Assembly (NCBI GenBank): GCA_017940185.1
Contig: JAGAZE010000022.1
Span: 1-64,000, forward strand
Reading direction: 5' to 3'
Length of the DNA: 64,000 bases
From: Bacteroidaceae bacterium
GTDB taxonomy: Bacteria; Bacteroidota; Bacteroidia; Bacteroidales; Bacteroidaceae
In this document: one piece after another, positions 19,290 through 28,071 of the stretch
Position numbering within the stretch: the stretch's first letter is position 1
How the letters are laid out: every line of letters starts with the position of its first letter
The notes under the pieces: model-generated
The model's database searches: none
What the model was told of the DNA's origin: nothing
The model's input: the letters and a program-made list of their open reading frames with translations, nothing else
Position numbers and translations under genes: made by a program

Positions 19290-20348
19290 TTATTGCAGTC
19301 TTGTCTTAAATTTGGCGAGGGCTACTGCAAGGAGTGTGATGGTCATTGTTGTAAGTATTGTCACTTCACGTGCTACTTCGCCGATGCCTACCCCCATTAT
19401 CATCAGTTTGCGCATGGCTTCAACGTAATAGCGTGGCGGTATCACTGCCGACAGCCATTGCAGCACTTTCGGCATCGACTCTATGGGAAAGAGCATGCCC
19501 GATAGCATCACGATGGGCATGAGCAGCACCATGGCGGAAAGGAGTAGTGCCATGAGCTGAGTAGTGGCGATATTGGAGATGAGCAGTCCCAACGACAGGG
19601 CGAGCAGTATATAGATCAGGCTGACAACGACGATCCATACTACCGAACCGGCAAGAGGCACTGCCAGCACGTAGCGTGCCATAAGGAGGATGGTGAGCAG
19701 GATGACCAAAGCCAGCACAAAGTAGGGGATGGCCTTAGCCATGATAATCATCAATGGGCGTACAGGTGAAACGAGCAACACCTCCATAGTGCCTTTCTCC
19801 TTTTCACGAACGATACTCACCGAGGTCATCATGGCACATACCAGCATCAGCAGCATGCCCATGATGGCTGGCACAAAGTTGTAGGCTGATTTCATCTGCG
19901 GGTTGTATAGCATCTTGGTATTGACAAGTGAGCGTGGAGCGTTGAGCATCACCTGTTGGGCATAGGCAGTCCACTGTTGCGCCATGTTGGGGTCGGAAGC
20001 GTCGACCATCAGCTGCATGGCATGGTTGGTTTCGGAATAGTCTTGTCCAAACACCACTGCCATGTCAGCCTGTTGGTTGCGTATAAGTGTTTCAGCCTCA
20101 TGGCTTGTACCGACGATGGCTGTGATGTCAAAATACTCAGAAGCAGCCAACCTGTTGACAGCTGCCTGTGTGTGATGGTTCATCTGCGATCCGACAATCA
20201 CCACTCTCACATTGCGCACATCGTTGGTGATGGCAAAGCCGAAAAGCAGCAACATCACCACCGGCATGCCAAAGAGGATGAGCATTGTGCGGCGGTCGCG
20301 CAGAATGTGACGGGCCTCTTTGATAACAAAACTGGTAAACTGTTTCAT
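19290..20348 (-). CDS. ABC-2 type transporter permease
   Basis: 352-residue permease with the same layout as its neighbour: MKQFTSFVIKEARHILRDRRT cytoplasmic start, a membrane helix at about residues 23-42, a periplasmic domain, SIVREKEKGTMEVLLVSP, then five C-terminal helices. The two permeases are homologous but clearly divergent, so they probably form a heterodimer. The ATG at 20348 is preferred; an in-frame upstream codon would add 11 residues that overlap the inter-gene spacer. It lies 35 bases after the ATPase gene. Confidence 0.9.
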   Translation of the reverse strand: MKQFTSFVIKEARHILRDRRTMLILFGMPVVMLLLFGFAITNDVRNVRVVIVGSQMNHHTQAAVNRLAASEYFDITAIVGTSHEAETLIRNQQADMAVVFGQDYSETNHAMQLMVDASDPNMAQQWTAYAQQVMLNAPRSLVNTKMLYNPQMKSAYNFVPAIMGMLLMLVCAMMTSVSIVREKEKGTMEVLLVSPVRPLMIIMAKAIPYFVLALVILLTILLMARYVLAVPLAGSVVWIVVVSLIYILLALSLGLLISNIATTQLMALLLSAMVLLMPIVMLSGMLFPIESMPKVLQWLSAVIPPRYYVEAMRKLMIMGVGIGEVAREVTILTTMTITLLAVALAKFKTRLQ

Positions 20349-20383
20349 GGTCGGGTGGTGTTTGTCGGGTGATGGGGGCATGC

Positions 20384-21841
20384 TTAGTTTGCCGACCGTT
20401 TTGCTTGTCGTGCCAGTAAGGTGAACACGTGGTCCATATCGGGTTGGCGAAAACGTTTTTTCAATTCATCAGGAGTTCCTATGGCACTGATCTTCCCGTC
20501 CACCATGATGGAAATACGATTGCAATATTCTGCCTCGTCCATGTAGTGTGTGGTGACAAAGACGGTAATGCCACGTTCGGCTGCATCATATATAAGTTGC
20601 CAAAACTGCCGTCGTGTGGCGGGGTCGACACCGCCCGTGGGCTCATCGAGGAACACTATGTCAGGCTCATGAAATATGGAAACGGAAAAGGCGAGTTTCT
20701 GCTTCCAGCCCAGAGGCAGGGAAGACACCAGATCGGTTTTGTGGTCTTCAAACTGCAAACGCCGGAGCAGCTCGTCAGTCTTGCGGGCAATGTCTCTGTC
20801 GTTCATGCCATAGATGCCGGCAAAGAGTCGAATGTTTTCCGCCACGGTCAAGTCGTCGTAGAGCGAAAAACGCTGCGACATGTAGCCTATGTGCTTCTTT
20901 ATCTGCTCATGCTGCGTGCGAATGTCGTAGCCAGCCACAGTACCTGTGCCGCTGGTAGGCTGATTCAGCCCCGTCAGCATGTGCATGGCAGTAGTCTTGC
21001 CAGCACCATTAGCACCCAAGAAACCGAATATTTCACCCCTCTTCACGGAGAAGCTGATATCATCTACGGCATGGAATGTGCCGAAAGCTTTCACAAGGTG
21101 CTCCACTTCGATGACGTTGTCATCTTGTGTGCCTGTCCTATCCCTATCTACAGGTGGTGGGTTGAAGATGTTGGCAAAGCGTTCCAGGATGATTTCCGGA
21201 GTATCCACCCCCTGCACCTGTCCTTTATCAAGAAAAGCCACGTGCTGGCAGCGGAGCACTTCGTCAAGATAGGGCGTGGAAACCACGACCGTGATGCCGC
21301 GTTGTTTCAATAAGGCAAGCACGTCCCACAGCTCTTTGCGGCTCACAGGGTCGACACCTGTGGTGGGCTCGTCAAGGAAGAGTACGCTCGGCTGGTGTAC
21401 TAAGGCACAGCATAGAGCCAACTTCTGCTTCATGCCACCCGACAATGCCCCTGCCTTACGATGGCGGAACGGCTCAATCTGGCTGTAGATGGCACTGATG
21501 CTGTCGTAACCTTCTGCCACTGTGGTGCCGAAGAGGGAGGCAAAGAAGTGGAGGTTCTCTTCTACGCTGAGGTCTTGATAGAGTGAGAACCTGCCGGGCA
21601 TGTATCCCACACGACACCGGATGTCCTTCATCTGCGTGACGGTGTTGAACCCCTCTACGGCAGCAGTGCCGGCATCAGGAAGCAACAGCGTGGTAAGGAT
21701 GCGAAACAGCGTGGTCTTGCCTGCACCATCGGGCCCGATAATGCCAAAGAGTTCTCCCTTGTCGATAGTCAGAGAGACATCGTCTAGCGCTTTAACACGA
21801 CCATACGATTTGGAAATATGATTTATCTCTATAGCGTACAT
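20384..21841 (-). CDS. ABC transporter ATP-binding protein with two fused nucleotide-binding domains
   Basis: 485 residues in two ATPase domains. Domain 1 has Walker A GPDGAGKTT (36-44), signature LSGGMKQ (132-138) and Walker B VLFLDEPTTGVDP. Domain 2 has Walker A GANGAGKTT (275-283) and Walker B IVFLDEPTGGVDP, while its signature is degenerate (LPLGWKQKLA instead of LSGGQ). This matches the YbhF-type exporters in which one ATPase polypeptide serves two different permeases. It powers the two permeases encoded just downstream and follows the HlyD-like gene by 16 bases, so co-transcription is likely. Confidence 0.93.
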   Translation of the reverse strand: MYAIEINHISKSYGRVKALDDVSLTIDKGELFGIIGPDGAGKTTLFRILTTLLLPDAGTAAVEGFNTVTQMKDIRCRVGYMPGRFSLYQDLSVEENLHFFASLFGTTVAEGYDSISAIYSQIEPFRHRKAGALSGGMKQKLALCCALVHQPSVLFLDEPTTGVDPVSRKELWDVLALLKQRGITVVVSTPYLDEVLRCQHVAFLDKGQVQGVDTPEIILERFANIFNPPPVDRDRTGTQDDNVIEVEHLVKAFGTFHAVDDISFSVKRGEIFGFLGANGAGKTTAMHMLTGLNQPTSGTGTVAGYDIRTQHEQIKKHIGYMSQRFSLYDDLTVAENIRLFAGIYGMNDRDIARKTDELLRRLQFEDHKTDLVSSLPLGWKQKLAFSVSIFHEPDIVFLDEPTGGVDPATRRQFWQLIYDAAERGITVFVTTHYMDEAEYCNRISIMVDGKISAIGTPDELKKRFRQPDMDHVFTLLARQAKRSAN

Positions 21842-21857
21842 GAACGGGTGGTGGATG

Positions 21858-22751
21858 TCAGAACCTTATTTCTCCATACATACCTATCTTGGCATAGCCA
21901 TCGTTTTTTATGGCTATCTTCACGGCATACACCAAGTCGGCGCGCTCATCATCGGTGACGATGGTCTTAGGCGTGAACTCTGCACGACTGCTTATCCATG
22001 TCACCCTGCCGTCGTACTCCTTTCTATTGTCATTGCCATAGTTGGCAAATACTTTCACTTTTTGTCCCACCTTCACCTTTTGCAGCTGTGCCGAGGTGAC
22101 GTAGGCCCGCAGCGTCATGTTGTCGACATCGGCTATTTTAAGCAACGGCTTGCCAGTGCTGACAAACTCTCCCCGCTCTACATATTTCTCCAGCACGACA
22201 CCACTCATGGGTGCTTTGACGTGGCACTTGGCCATCTGGTCGCGCAGCTGGCTGACCTGCACATCGGTAGATGCCATCTGCTTATCGAGTGTCTGTGCTG
22301 TGTGCGCCAACGTTGATTGCTGAGCGTCGAGCTGCCGCTGCAACACCTGTACCTGCGCCCTGGCATCGTCAAGCATCTTACTCGGTGCTGCACCATCGGC
22401 CACCAGCTCCTGGTATCTCCGTTGCTCGCGCTGCGCCTTGGCCAGTTGTTCGCGCGTGGCTGCCATCTGTTTTGCCATGTCAGGTTTTTGGCTTTTCCAC
22501 ACAGCTTTGGCCGCAACGGCCTCACGAATCTTCAGCGCCATCTGTGTGGTGTCCACCAAGGCTATCTCCTGCCCTATGGCAATGTTGTCGCCCTCGCCAA
22601 CGCCACAATAAAGCAGTGTGCCGCTCTGCTCGGCATATACCATTACTTCGGTGGCTTCGAAGGTGCCCGTGGCATCGTAGTCTTTTGCCTTTTTCGTGCA
22701 GCAGCAGAACAACACCGCCGCTGCAGCGACAAGGGGTGATATGTGTCTCAT
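21858..22751 (-). CDS. HlyD-family periplasmic adaptor of the ABC exporter
   Basis: 297 residues, YbhG-like membrane fusion protein linking inner-membrane exporter and outer-membrane TolC-type channel. The N-terminus has a hydrophobic stretch ending in FCCCTKK, which could be a lipobox. It is followed by a lipoyl-like half (TFEATEVMVYAEQSGTL), a long coiled coil (residues about 70-170), the second lipoyl half (APMSGVVLEKYVERGE) and a beta-barrel with ISSRAEFTPK. The ATG at 22751 is preferred; a TTG at 22763 overlaps the TolC stop (TTGA). The order TolC-HlyD-ATPase-permease-permease makes a complete tripartite export system. Confidence 0.92.
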   Translation of the reverse strand: MRHISPLVAAAAVLFCCCTKKAKDYDATGTFEATEVMVYAEQSGTLLYCGVGEGDNIAIGQEIALVDTTQMALKIREAVAAKAVWKSQKPDMAKQMAATREQLAKAQREQRRYQELVADGAAPSKMLDDARAQVQVLQRQLDAQQSTLAHTAQTLDKQMASTDVQVSQLRDQMAKCHVKAPMSGVVLEKYVERGEFVSTGKPLLKIADVDNMTLRAYVTSAQLQKVKVGQKVKVFANYGNDNRKEYDGRVTWISSRAEFTPKTIVTDDERADLVYAVKIAIKNDGYAKIGMYGEIRF

Positions 22752-22759
22752 GTCGTTGA

Positions 22760-24028
22760 TCAATTATTGGTTGTGATTTTGCGTTGATACATCTCCTTCA
22801 GCATCTGTATTTCGTGCATCGATTGTTGCAGTAGTGCTGCATTTTCGGCTTTTATCTCTCTCACGAGGTCGTTGGCATCAATAATGCCGTGTGCGAGTTT
22901 CGATTCGGCAGCCCGGCGCACTTGAGCTCGAAGCCGGATGATTGCCACATCGTCGTCCATCAGCTGTCGGTAGAGTGCTATATTGGCATCATGCTCTGTT
23001 GCCTCCAGTTGGTTGTTGAGTAGGAACACTTCTCGGGCGTTAGCAGCCTGATGCCGTAGCAGCTGTTGGCGTGCCTTGTCGTTCTTGTGCGTATAGAGTG
23101 CACCAATGTTCCATGTGATACGTGCGCCGACGATGCCGTTGAGCGACCACCGGCGATGCAACATGTCGTCAAACATGTTCATTCCTGGATAGCCGTAATA
23201 TCCCTGTGCAAACACGCTCACCTTTGGCATCAGCGCAGCGCGCAGGGCCTCTTCCTTAGTGTCGGCGAGCTTCATCTGCAGGTCGGTCACACGCAGCTCC
23301 GGGCGGTTGTTGCCTGCTGCCGTGACAATGGCATGCGGCTTCACGGGGGATTGCACGTTGATGCCACACAGCAGACTCAGCATCTGTGCCACGGTCTGAC
23401 GTTGCTTCTGAAGTGTGGTGAGCTGTTGCAGGGCATTGAGGCGCTCGGCTTTCACGTTGAGATAGTCGCTTTCGGCGGCAGTACCGTTCTTGTACATAGA
23501 TGCGAGTTTCCGCTCGTTGCCCTCCAGCACCTGCTGAAGGTCGCGGTTGAGCTGTATCTGCGCATCGAGAAGCAGTAGAGCGAAGTACATGTCGTTCACC
23601 CGCTGCCGCACACCATACATGTCGACCTCATTCTGCATCAATGCTATCTCCCCCTGCTGTCGGGCGATGTCTTTCTGCAGGCGTATGTTGCCACCGTCGT
23701 ATACCATCTGCTGTACGTCGACACCAATGCGGTATTGGTCGTTTCTCAACCCCTTCATGTCCACGCCCATCTGCTGATATATGTCGTGCATTTGTCGTGG
23801 AAAAGCCGTCACGTCACTCTGTAGCGTAGCTTGTGCCGTGGCGGCTACCTGTGGCAGCCAACCCTTCCCGATGTTGTCGATGTTAATATCGGTCGTCTGA
23901 CGTAGCAGGTCGCTCTTTGCTATGAGCGGATAGTTACGCTGTGCACCCTGCTGACACTCCTCCAACGTCTGTGCACGTGGAGAGGCAACAGCACACACAA
24001 CGAGTAATAGGATGATAGATGCTCTCAT
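22760..24028 (-). CDS. TolC-family outer-membrane efflux protein
   Basis: 422 residues. A signal peptide (MRASIILLLVVCAVASPRA) is followed by two repeated outer-membrane efflux domains of about 190 residues each, with long alpha-helical heptads and beta segments typical of TolC. The start at 24028 is chosen because it gives a clean signal peptide; an open frame continues upstream only through the octamer repeats. First gene of the five-gene export operon, divergent from an AraC-type regulator. Confidence 0.9.
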   Translation of the reverse strand: MRASIILLLVVCAVASPRAQTLEECQQGAQRNYPLIAKSDLLRQTTDINIDNIGKGWLPQVAATAQATLQSDVTAFPRQMHDIYQQMGVDMKGLRNDQYRIGVDVQQMVYDGGNIRLQKDIARQQGEIALMQNEVDMYGVRQRVNDMYFALLLLDAQIQLNRDLQQVLEGNERKLASMYKNGTAAESDYLNVKAERLNALQQLTTLQKQRQTVAQMLSLLCGINVQSPVKPHAIVTAAGNNRPELRVTDLQMKLADTKEEALRAALMPKVSVFAQGYYGYPGMNMFDDMLHRRWSLNGIVGARITWNIGALYTHKNDKARQQLLRHQAANAREVFLLNNQLEATEHDANIALYRQLMDDDVAIIRLRAQVRRAAESKLAHGIIDANDLVREIKAENAALLQQSMHEIQMLKEMYQRKITTNN

Positions 24029-24040
24029 GGAAATTGATAT

Positions 24041-24088
24041 TTGACGAGTTGACAAATTGACGAGTTGACGAGTTGACAAGCTGACAGG
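24041..24088. repeat. Six 8-bp tandem repeats (TTGACGAG type) in the leader of the export operon
   Basis: Units: TTGACGAG, TTGACAAA, TTGACGAG, TTGACGAG, TTGACAAG, CTGACAGG. The array begins 13 bases upstream of the TolC ATG, so a change in copy number would change promoter or ribosome-site spacing. Confidence 0.85.
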
Positions 24089-24260
24089 CTTCCACTTTGG
24101 TGTCAACAGTTAAGGTTCCGCCTGCAAAGGTCTGACATTACGTTTTTATCTGTGCTATCTTTTTTTATGATATTATGTTCTTTTTGTACAAAGCGATCAG
24201 TTTTTCGCAATTTTTCGCCTTTATTACTTACCTTTGTGTCGTAATCTCTCTCACTCCATC

Positions 24261-25160
24261 ATGCCTTCCCTCAACACCCTTACCCTTCACGAGCTGCGCG
24301 AACTGCTTCGCACAGACACGAGCCACCAACTGCTTGACGACTATATCACCGACAACCTCGTGGTGGCACTTAATCCACCCGTCAACCAACTGCTTGCCAC
24401 GCTTTCCGAAGACACCTACGCCTTGCCTGAGATGCGCATCATGGTGCTCACACAAGGCACATCACAGCCCGTAATCAATCTCGTACCACGCCAGTTGGAA
24501 GCTGGAGATATCGTCTTCATCAGCCACAACAGCCTTGTGCAAGTGGCCAACTATTCCGACAACATGCAGGGTTTCGGCATCTCTCTGACCGATGAGCTGG
24601 CAAGCCTGGCACTGGGTGCCACAATGCCACACATGCTCGATGGTCACATTCGCGACTTCCACTTTCGTCTGGCGCCCCAAGAGCAGCAGCTGCTGTGGGA
24701 CATTCACGCGCTGTTGCTCCGCACATTGGCGTTGCCAGAGCGCCCTTCACAAGTGGTGCTGCAACTGGTGGCAGCATTTCTGTGGCAAACAGACTTCTAT
24801 TGGAGCCAATACGAAGAGCAACACCGCCACTGCCGGACGCGGGAGCAACAGCTCTTCACCGACTTTGTGCAACTCGTCAGCCAGTATGCCACCGAGCAAC
24901 ATCATATCGGCTTCTATGCGCAACAGCTGTGTATTTCGTCCCGATACATGAGTACGCTGGTTAAGCAGGCAAGCGGCAAGTCGGCCAAGCAATGGATTGA
25001 CGACGCTATCATCACTCGCATTAAGACCCACCTGCGTCACACCGACATGAGCGTGGCACAGATAGCTGACGCAATGCACTTTTCGAATGCGGCCTTCTTC
25101 TGCAAATACTTCAAGCGCATGACGGGCATCACGGCGAGGGCATATCGACAGGGGCTATAG
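24261..25160 (+). CDS. AraC-family transcriptional regulator
   Basis: 299 residues from the ATG at 24261 (MPSLNTLTL). The N-terminal ~180 residues are a sensing/dimerisation domain without recognised ligand motifs. The C-terminal ~100 residues hold the two helix-turn-helices of the AraC family, including MSVAQIADAMHFSNAAFFCKY and the closing FKRMTGITARAYR. Divergent from the export operon, so it is a good candidate regulator of that operon. A TACCTTTG box at 24229-24236 is a likely -7 element, giving a short leader. Confidence 0.9.
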   Translation: MPSLNTLTLHELRELLRTDTSHQLLDDYITDNLVVALNPPVNQLLATLSEDTYALPEMRIMVLTQGTSQPVINLVPRQLEAGDIVFISHNSLVQVANYSDNMQGFGISLTDELASLALGATMPHMLDGHIRDFHFRLAPQEQQLLWDIHALLLRTLALPERPSQVVLQLVAAFLWQTDFYWSQYEEQHRHCRTREQQLFTDFVQLVSQYATEQHHIGFYAQQLCISSRYMSTLVKQASGKSAKQWIDDAIITRIKTHLRHTDMSVAQIADAMHFSNAAFFCKYFKRMTGITARAYRQGL

Positions 25161-25196
25161 GGCAGTGGGAGATGGAAAAGAAAATAATGTGATATT

Positions 25197-25229
25197 TTTG
25201 CACGGTAGGGTGTTTTGTGTGTACATTTG
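25197..25229 (+). promoter_or_regulatory. Promoter of the aminotransferase
   Basis: TTTG (25197-25200), 21-base spacer, TACATTTG (25222-25229). The coding start is 83 bases downstream. Confidence 0.65.
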
Positions 25230-25312
25230 CAGGGTCGATGAGCGATAAGCAATGTGCATCGCAAACCACTCAGACGAAAACAGATGATTTCAAAGAATAA
25301 ATATATTTAGTT

Positions 25313-26509
25313 ATGCCACAGATTTCACAGCGTGCCGAGGGAATGCCCTCGTCACCCATTCGTAAGCTTGCCCCCTTGGCCGATGCAGCCAAGAAGCGCG
25401 GCACAAAAGTGTATCACCTGAACATCGGACAGCCCGACCTGCCTTCTCCGCAGGTGGCGCTTGATGCACTGAAGCATATCGACCGCAAGGTGCTGGAGTA
25501 CAGTCCGAGCCAAGGTTTCCAGAGCTATCGCGAGGCTCTCGTAGGCTACTACGCCAAGTACAACATCAACCTCTCGCCCGACGATATGATTATCACCACC
25601 GGCGGCAGCGAGGCTCTGCTCTTCGGCTTCCTCACCTGCCTGAACCCGGGCGACGAAATCATCATACCCGAGCCCAGTTATGCCAACTACAAAGCGTTCG
25701 CACTCACCGCAGGACTCGTCATACGCCCCATTGCCACCACTATCGACAACGGCTTCGCACTGCCGCCGATAGAGAAGTTTGAGGAAATCATCAACGAGCG
25801 CACACGCGCCATACTCGTCTGCAACCCCAACAACCCCACAGGCTACCTCTACACACGCGATGAGATGTACAAGCTGCGCGACATCGTGAAGAAGCACAAC
25901 CTCTTCCTCTTCGCCGATGAGGTTTACCGCGAGTTTGCCTACACCGACGAGCCCTACACTTCTGCGATGAACCTCGAAGGCATCGAAGACAATGTCATTC
26001 TGGTAGACTCCGTGTCGAAGCGCTACAGCGAGTGCGGCATCCGCATCGGCGCCCTCATCACAAAGAATGCGGAAGTGCGCAAGGGCGTGATGAAATATTG
26101 TCAGGCGCGTCTCAGCCCGCCCCTCATCGGTCAGCTCATCGCCGAGGCTTCGCTCCGCGCAGGCGACGAATACCAGCAGGCCGTCTACGATGAGTACATA
26201 GAGCGTCGCAATTGCCTCATTGAAGGCCTCAACCGCATACCCGGCGTCTTCTCGCCCATGCCCAACGGAGCCTTCTACACCATCGCCAAACTGCCTGTGA
26301 AGAGTGCAGAAGACTTCTGCGCATGGTGTCTCAGCGACTTCTCCTACGAAGGCGAGACCGTGATGATGGCACCGGCAGCAGGCTTCTACACCACACCTGG
26401 AGCAGGTGTCGACGAAGTGCGCATAGCCTACGTTCTGAAAAAAGCCGACCTCGAACGTGCACTCGTTGTGCTCGAAAAAGCCATAGAAGAATACAACAAG
26501 ACACACTAA
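25313..26509 (+). CDS. Class I/II PLP-dependent aminotransferase (aspartate-type)
   Basis: 398 residues of fold-type I aminotransferase. Visible motifs are YSPSQGFQSYREAL (substrate/cofactor loop), NPNNPTGYLYTRDEM, LFADEVYREF (Asp for the pyridine nitrogen), the PLP lysine in DSVSKRYSECGIRIGAL, and FYTTPGAGVDEVRIAYV, containing the carboxylate-binding Arg. It probably transfers amino groups between aspartate or a similar amino acid and 2-oxoglutarate; exact substrates cannot be read. Single gene with its own promoter and a strong hairpin downstream. Confidence 0.93.
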   Translation: MPQISQRAEGMPSSPIRKLAPLADAAKKRGTKVYHLNIGQPDLPSPQVALDALKHIDRKVLEYSPSQGFQSYREALVGYYAKYNINLSPDDMIITTGGSEALLFGFLTCLNPGDEIIIPEPSYANYKAFALTAGLVIRPIATTIDNGFALPPIEKFEEIINERTRAILVCNPNNPTGYLYTRDEMYKLRDIVKKHNLFLFADEVYREFAYTDEPYTSAMNLEGIEDNVILVDSVSKRYSECGIRIGALITKNAEVRKGVMKYCQARLSPPLIGQLIAEASLRAGDEYQQAVYDEYIERRNCLIEGLNRIPGVFSPMPNGAFYTIAKLPVKSAEDFCAWCLSDFSYEGETVMMAPAAGFYTTPGAGVDEVRIAYVLKKADLERALVVLEKAIEEYNKTH

Positions 26510-26585
26510 GGCGAAAACAACACAACACACTGCGGTGGCTGAAACGGCACACAACGTCTGCCACCAATGCAGCGCAACACAATAT

Positions 26586-26616
26586 AGCCATCGTTGCACA
26601 TCGTGCAGCGATGGCT
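26586..26616 (+). terminator. Strong hairpin downstream of the aminotransferase
   Basis: A 14-bp stem (AGCCATCGTTGCAC / GTGCAGCGATGGCT, one G-T pair) with a 3-base loop. The following GTCGTTTG is only weakly T-rich. It lies 76 bases past the stop. Confidence 0.6.
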
Positions 26617-26689
26617 GTCGTTTGAAAAACAGCGAGTTATCACTTATTCTTTTCCTAAGCGGAAATGGCAAGTTCCAAGTGTTGCCCAA

Positions 26690-26799
26690 TTGGACTGCAA
26701 TTAGGCAACAGTTGGAGTGCAATTAGGCAACACTTGGAGTGCAATTAGGCAACAGTTGGAGTGCAATTAGGCAACAGTTGGAGTGCAATTAGGCAACAG
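26690..26799. repeat. Five 22-bp tandem repeats in a convergent intergenic region
   Basis: Five head-to-tail copies of TTGGAGTGCAATTAGGCAAC plus AG (copy 1 has TTGGACTG; copy 2 ends AC). Each unit carries GTTG...CAAC at its ends. An inverted partial copy (CCAAGTGTTGCCCAATT) directly precedes the array at about 26675-26691. No spacers are present, so this is not a CRISPR array. The 26510-26906 gap holds no gene besides this array and the hairpin. Confidence 0.9.
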
Positions 26800-26906
26800 T
26801 TGCGAACCGCTCATTGACAAAGGCGCAGACGGTAAGCGTAAACACAAAAGATTTTGTGTTGTTATGGGTGTTGGTTTTCATCAGTGAATGATAGAATGCA
26901 GGTTGT

Positions 26907-27932
26907 CTATTGTGACAATTGGCTGAATTGCCGACGCCGACGGAAGTAGAATTGCCACAATATCGCGATGTCGGGTGCCGATGACGGGGTAGGGGTGTAG
27001 CCTTGCTCTGCGAGCAGCGACGCCTCGTTGTTGAAGTCTTTGCGCCATTGCTTATATGCTTTGCGTGCTTTGCGTATAGCCTTAAACTCCTGTGGGTTGC
27101 GGTCTAAGATTAAAGCTTTCCATGCGGCCACATTGTCGAGCAGCCATCGCATACGCATGACGCTGCGTCGTTGCGCTGTGGGCAGACACTTGTGGAGCAT
27201 GGTGAGATTGTTGCGGAAGTTGAGAAAAGTCTTCTTCGGGTTGCCCTGCGGCAGCGTGCCTCCACCCAGATGGTAGACGATGCTCTGCGGCACACATGCT
27301 ATGGTGCGTCCGCGCAGACGCATGCGCCAGCAGAGGTCTATCTCTTCGAAGTGTGCGAAGAAGCGTGCGTCGAGCCCGCCGGCAGCATGATAGTCGGCAG
27401 CGCGGATGAAGAGACAGGCCCCCGTAGCCCAGTCGACAGCGATGGGAGCGTCGTACTGTCCCGTGTCGGCTTCCACCACATCAAAGATGCGCCCCCGGCA
27501 ATAGGCGTAGCCGTAGCGGTCGAGAAAACCGCCTGCGGCACCGGCATATTCAAACTGTGCATGGTCGACGGCAGAGCGCAACTTGGGTTGGCATGCCGCA
27601 GCCTCAGCATGCGCTTCCATATAAGCGTGGAGCGGCTCAAGCCAGTGGGGCGGTGTCTCCACATCGCTGTTGAGCAACACATAGTAGGTGGCATCCACTT
27701 GTGCCAAAGCGCGGTTGTAACCCTCGGCGAAGCCATAGTTGCGGTCGAGTGCTATCACCTCTACCATAGGAAACTGCGTGCGCAGCAGCGTGAGCGAGTC
27801 GTCGGTAGACCCATTATCTGCCACGATGACACGCGCCATGGGAAGCGTGTGCTCGACAACAGAGGGGAGATAGGTGGAAAGCATGCGGCTTCCGTTCCAG
27901 TTGAGAATGACGACGGCGGTATCGGTATGCAT
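26907..27932 (-). CDS. Glycosyltransferase family 2
   Basis: 341 residues from the ATG at 27932 (MHTDTAVVILNWNGS). GT2 features: VVILNWNGS, VADNGSTDDS, the DxD-like LNSDVETPP, and DWATGACLFIRAADY; the C-terminal third is basic. It resembles rhamnosyltransferases/GT2 enzymes that build surface polysaccharide; donor and acceptor are not determinable. No neighbouring glycan cluster. The longer open frame upstream runs through the promoter and is not coding. Confidence 0.9.
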   Translation of the reverse strand: MHTDTAVVILNWNGSRMLSTYLPSVVEHTLPMARVIVADNGSTDDSLTLLRTQFPMVEVIALDRNYGFAEGYNRALAQVDATYYVLLNSDVETPPHWLEPLHAYMEAHAEAAACQPKLRSAVDHAQFEYAGAAGGFLDRYGYAYCRGRIFDVVEADTGQYDAPIAVDWATGACLFIRAADYHAAGGLDARFFAHFEEIDLCWRMRLRGRTIACVPQSIVYHLGGGTLPQGNPKKTFLNFRNNLTMLHKCLPTAQRRSVMRMRWLLDNVAAWKALILDRNPQEFKAIRKARKAYKQWRKDFNNEASLLAEQGYTPTPSSAPDIAILWQFYFRRRRQFSQLSQ

Positions 27933-27963
27933 AGTGTGAAAAGGTATCGGGTGATTCTGCACA

Positions 27964-27994
27964 CAAAAGTACACGTTATTGGCGTGTGCGCAAA
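27964..27994 (-). promoter_or_regulatory. Promoter of the glycosyltransferase
   Basis: Minus strand TTTG (27991-27994), 19-base spacer, TACTTTTG (27964-27971). It is divergent from the trmN6 promoter about 20 bases away. Confidence 0.7.
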
Positions 27995-28010
27995 AATATA
28001 TGCACAGAAG

Positions 28011-28042
28011 TTGGCACGCCGTCCATTGTTTGCCTACCTTTG
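28011..28042 (+). promoter_or_regulatory. Promoter of the tRNA methyltransferase gene
   Basis: TTGG (28011-28014), 20-base spacer, TACCTTTG (28035-28042). The start codon lies 30 bases downstream. Confidence 0.6.
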
Positions 28043-28071
28043 CATAGAGCATCATCCTATGCATTTCCGGT

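Noticed and set aside
25352..26722. Antisense ORF of 456 codons opposite the aminotransferase
   Set aside because: Cys/Val-rich with no family pattern; the plus strand carries a complete PLP enzyme and promoter.
26690..26799. CRISPR array
   Set aside because: The 22-bp units abut without spacers and no cas genes are present.
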